This document shows, one piece after another, positions 6,478-8,608 of a DNA stretch of 8,608 bases; the stretch's first letter is position 1; every line of letters starts with the position of its first letter. The notes below the pieces were generated by a model. The model saw only the letters and a list, made by a program, of their open reading frames with translations, ran no database searches and was not told the origin of the DNA. The DNA comes from Burkholderiaceae bacterium (GTDB taxonomy: Bacteria > Pseudomonadota > Gammaproteobacteria > Burkholderiales > Burkholderiaceae). The translations under genes and the position numbers were made by a program. Location: assembly GCA_025458735.1 (NCBI GenBank), contig JALORV010000063.1, forward strand, positions 1-8,608, read 5' to 3'.

Positions 6478-7566
6478 CTAGTTCCAGATGTTCCACGGCG
6501 TCTGCATCCAGACGGCGATCAGGATCAGCCATGCGAGCGTGATCGGGATGAACACCTTCCAGCCGAGCCGCATGATCTGATCGTAGCGATACCGGGGAAA
6601 CGAGGCCCGGAACCAGATGAAGAGCGACACCACGAAGAAGACCTTGGCGAAGAGCCAGAACCAGCCCGACAGCGCCACCATCCATCCCGGCAGCTCGATG
6701 CCCAGGACCCGTCCGAGATCGACCGGCGGCGCCCAGCCGCCCAGGAACATGATCACCGCCATCATCGACAGCAGGATCATGTTGGCGTACTCGGCCAGGA
6801 AGAAGATCGCGAAGGTCATGCCCGAGTACTCGACCATGTGGCCGGCCACGATCTCGCTCTCGCCCTCGACGACGTCGAACGGATGGCGGTTGGTCTCGGC
6901 GATGCTCGACACCACGTAGATCACGAACAGCGGCAGCAGCGGCAGCCAGTTCCAAGACAGGAAGGCCCAGCCGCGATCGGCGAAGAAGCCGCTGTTCTGC
7001 CGCTCGACGATCCCGGTCATGTTGAGCGTGCCCGCCACCAGCAGCACCGCCACCAGCACGAAGCCCATCGCCAGCTCGTAGCTCACCATCTGCGCCGCCG
7101 CGCGCATCGCACCGAGGAAGGAGTACTTCGAGTTCGATGCCCAGCCGGCGATGATGACGCCGTACACGCCGACCGAGGTGATCGCCATCACGTACAGCAG
7201 CCCGGCGTTGACATCCGCCAGCACGACCCCGGGCGCGAACGGGATCACGGCCCAGGCCGCCAGCGCAGGCATGATCACGATCACCGGCGCCAGGAAGAAC
7301 AGCGACCGGTCGGCCTGCGCCGGCGTGATGATTTCCTTGGTCAGCAGCTTGAAGGCGTCGGCAATCGGCTGCAGCAGCCCGAGCGGACCGACCCGGTTGG
7401 GGCCGACGCGGATGTGCATCCAGCCGATCAGCTTGCGCTCCCAGTACGTCAGGTACGCGACCATCAGCAGCAGCGGCGCAACGATGGCGACGATGCGCAC
7501 CAGCGACCACACGGCCGGCCAGGCCGCGCCCAGCGTCTCGGCTCCGAAAGCGGTCAGCGCATCCAT
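6478..7566 (-). CDS. nuoH: NADH-quinone oxidoreductase subunit H
   Basis: NuoH (the ND1 homologue) forms the membrane floor of the quinone chamber and the first part of the proton path. From the ATG at 7566 it has 362 residues, a normal length, and about eight membrane helices. Seen: [20 protein letters not shown] followed by [21 protein letters not shown] (about 39-78); [20 protein letters not shown] (about 136-155); [10 protein letters not shown]; the acidic quinone loop [19 protein letters not shown] (about 224-242), then EYSGM and FFLAEYANM; and [14 protein letters not shown] near the C-terminus (about 319-332). The stretch between VAG and EYSGM reads H-M-V where I recall an aromatic residue plus His plus V/I in relatives. 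A GTG at 7569 is an alternative start, giving a 4-base overlap with nuoG; the ATG at 7566 shares one base with the nuoG TGA. Translational coupling to nuoG is likely either way. Confidence 0.97.
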   Translation of the reverse strand: MDALTAFGAETLGAAWPAVWSLVRIVAIVAPLLLMVAYLTYWERKLIGWMHIRVGPNRVGPLGLLQPIADAFKLLTKEIITPAQADRSLFFLAPVIVIMPALAAWAVIPFAPGVVLADVNAGLLYVMAITSVGVYGVIIAGWASNSKYSFLGAMRAAAQMVSYELAMGFVLVAVLLVAGTLNMTGIVERQNSGFFADRGWAFLSWNWLPLLPLFVIYVVSSIAETNRHPFDVVEGESEIVAGHMVEYSGMTFAIFFLAEYANMILLSMMAVIMFLGGWAPPVDLGRVLGIELPGWMVALSGWFWLFAKVFFVVSLFIWFRASFPRYRYDQIMRLGWKVFIPITLAWLILIAVWMQTPWNIWN

Positions 7567-8608
7567 CACGCGGGTTCCACCTGGATCGGCCCGAACATCG
7601 CGCCCAGCGTCGCCGTCGAGGCATGGGCTGCGGCCACGCGAACGACTCCATCAGCAAGACGGTCATCGATCTGCAGGTCGAGCAGCGCGGTGGTGTCGCC
7701 CTGACGCACCCGCACCGAGGCGCCGTCGGCCAGCCCCAGCGCCTGCGCTGTCGCCGGGCTGACACGGGCCCGCGGCGGGCGCGCGTCGGCGGTTGCCTGC
7801 AGCGGCGGCGAGCGGCGCACGATGGCGTCGCTCGCATAGATCGGCACGTCCGCCAGCCGCTCGAGGCCATTGCCGGCTGCAGACACGGACGGCACCGCCA
7901 GCTCGAGCGAGGTCTCGTTCGACAGTCTGGTCGCGATCTCCGCCAGCGGCACTTCCGCACGCACTGCCTCGGGCGTGTCCTGGTCGAAGCCTGGCAGCTC
8001 GAGCAGGTTGCCGAGCACGCGCAGCACCTTCCAGCCGGGACGGGCCTCGCCCAGCGCCCGCACGGTGCCGTTGAAGTGCTGCACCCTGCCCTCGGCGCTG
8101 ACAAAGGTGCCGGCGGTCTCGGTGAACGGCACGATCGGCAGGATCACGTCGGCGACCTCCATCGCGCCGTCGCGATAGGGGGTGCAGGCAATCACGCAGT
8201 CGGCCTTTGCCAGCGCCTGCAGCGCCGCCGACGGGTTGGCCAGGTCGAACTCCGGTTCGAGGTTCCACAGCAGCATTGCGCGGCGCGGCGACTCGATCAT
8301 CGCGCGTGCATGCAGGCCACCGCCGGTCGGCTTCGCGCCTGCAAGATGTGCGCCGACGGTGTTGGCCGCCTCGGTGAGCACGCCCAGTCGAGCGCCGGTG
8401 GCGCGCGCGATCCACTGCGCCCAGGCGCGGATCTGCGCCGCCTGGGGATGCTGGACCGCGGCGTTGCCGAGCAGCACCACCTTGCGCTCGCCCGACAGCA
8501 GGCTGGCGGCGATGGCCTGATCCTGCGCCGCAGGCACCATGCCACTGGCCGGCGCCGCGATGCCGCGCGCCTGAGCCACCGCCGTCGCGATGGCGGCCAG
8601 CCGCTGAA
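7566..8608 (-). CDS. nuoG: NADH-quinone oxidoreductase subunit G, C-terminal part (5' end outside window)
   Basis: NuoG is the large peripheral-arm subunit of complex I. Its N-terminal region holds iron-sulfur clusters and its C-terminal region is a molybdopterin-oxidoreductase-like fold that has lost the cofactor's role. Only the last 346 residues are here, of a family near 770-800; the frame is open through the right edge. Visible are a Rossmann-like stretch [58 protein letters not shown], and the family hallmark [20 protein letters not shown] (near 8070-8126). After these comes a small C-terminal domain ending [10 protein letters not shown]. All iron-sulfur ligands lie outside the window, so their state cannot be judged. 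An internal GTG at 8579 begins the longest complete ORF but is not a gene start, since the protein reads on upstream as QRLAAIATA. The TGA at 7566-7568 overlaps the nuoH start. Confidence 0.95.
   Translation of the reverse strand, partial: QRLAAIATAVAQARGIAAPASGMVPAAQDQAIAASLLSGERKVVLLGNAAVQHPQAAQIRAWAQWIARATGARLGVLTEAANTVGAHLAGAKPTGGGLHARAMIESPRRAMLLWNLEPEFDLANPSAALQALAKADCVIACTPYRDGAMEVADVILPIVPFTETAGTFVSAEGRVQHFNGTVRALGEARPGWKVLRVLGNLLELPGFDQDTPEAVRAEVPLAEIATRLSNETSLELAVPSVSAAGNGLERLADVPIYASDAIVRRSPPLQATADARPPRARVSPATAQALGLADGASVRVRQGDTTALLDLQIDDRLADGVVRVAAAHASTATLGAMFGPIQVEPA
7577..7582 (-). promoter_or_regulatory. Shine-Dalgarno-like site of nuoH
   Basis: AGGTGG on the minus strand sits inside the last codons of nuoG, seven bases before the GTG at 7569 and ten before the ATG at 7566. 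It supports starting nuoH at this overlap but does not decide between the two codons. ATG is preferred only because it is the commoner start. Confidence 0.4.

Noticed and set aside
6412..7704. A 430-codon open frame on the plus strand opposite nuoH
   Set aside because: It is the same codon-complement shadow, this time of nuoH, with the same low-complexity Arg/His/Asp composition.
1..8608. A novel defence, mobile or biosynthetic system
   Set aside because: Every long stretch is accounted for by standard complex I genes, and no foreign gene or array is present.

Overview
The window holds one block of the nuo operon, which encodes respiratory complex I (NDH-1, proton-pumping NADH:quinone oxidoreductase). 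Every gene lies on the minus strand. In transcription order (right to left) they are nuoG (3' part only), nuoH, nuoI, nuoJ, nuoK, nuoL, nuoM and nuoN (5' part only). The DNA is GC-rich with codons to match. The gene order, the basic C-terminal tail of NuoJ, the histidine-rich loop of NuoL and the style of the nuoK-nuoL spacer all point to a betaproteobacterium, probably of the Burkholderiales. That placement is inferred from recalled family features, not from a search.

Layout: nuoG C-terminal 346 residues (7566-8608, runs off the right edge); nuoH (6478-7566) with its start fused to the nuoG stop; nuoI (5976-6464) 13 bp further on; a 93-bp gap; nuoJ (5284-5882), broken; nuoK (4982-5287), whose ATG overlaps the nuoJ-frame stop as ATGA; a 161-170 bp spacer full of inverted repeats; nuoL (2745-4811 or 4820); nuoM (1230-2735); and nuoN (1-1193, runs off the left edge). 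No intergenic stretch exceeds 300 bp. I see no promoter, tRNA, rRNA, mobile-element gene or CRISPR array.

How the genes work together: NuoG and NuoI belong to the peripheral arm and carry electrons through iron-sulfur clusters towards quinone. NuoH forms the base of the quinone chamber. NuoJ and NuoK link it to the antiporter-like pumps NuoN, NuoM and NuoL in the membrane arm. The key charged residues of the pumps are present in all three.

The main anomaly is in nuoJ. The N-terminal half ends right after the gating helix TM3, the cytoplasmic loop that normally follows is absent, and the C-terminal half continues in another reading frame. This reads as a frame-breaking deletion of roughly 50-60 bp or an assembly error. 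The second anomaly is the nuoK-nuoL spacer, which looks like a dispersed GC-rich hairpin element inside the operon, with one hairpin running up to the first possible nuoL start codon. I found no new multi-gene system here; the region is otherwise a conventional complex I operon.
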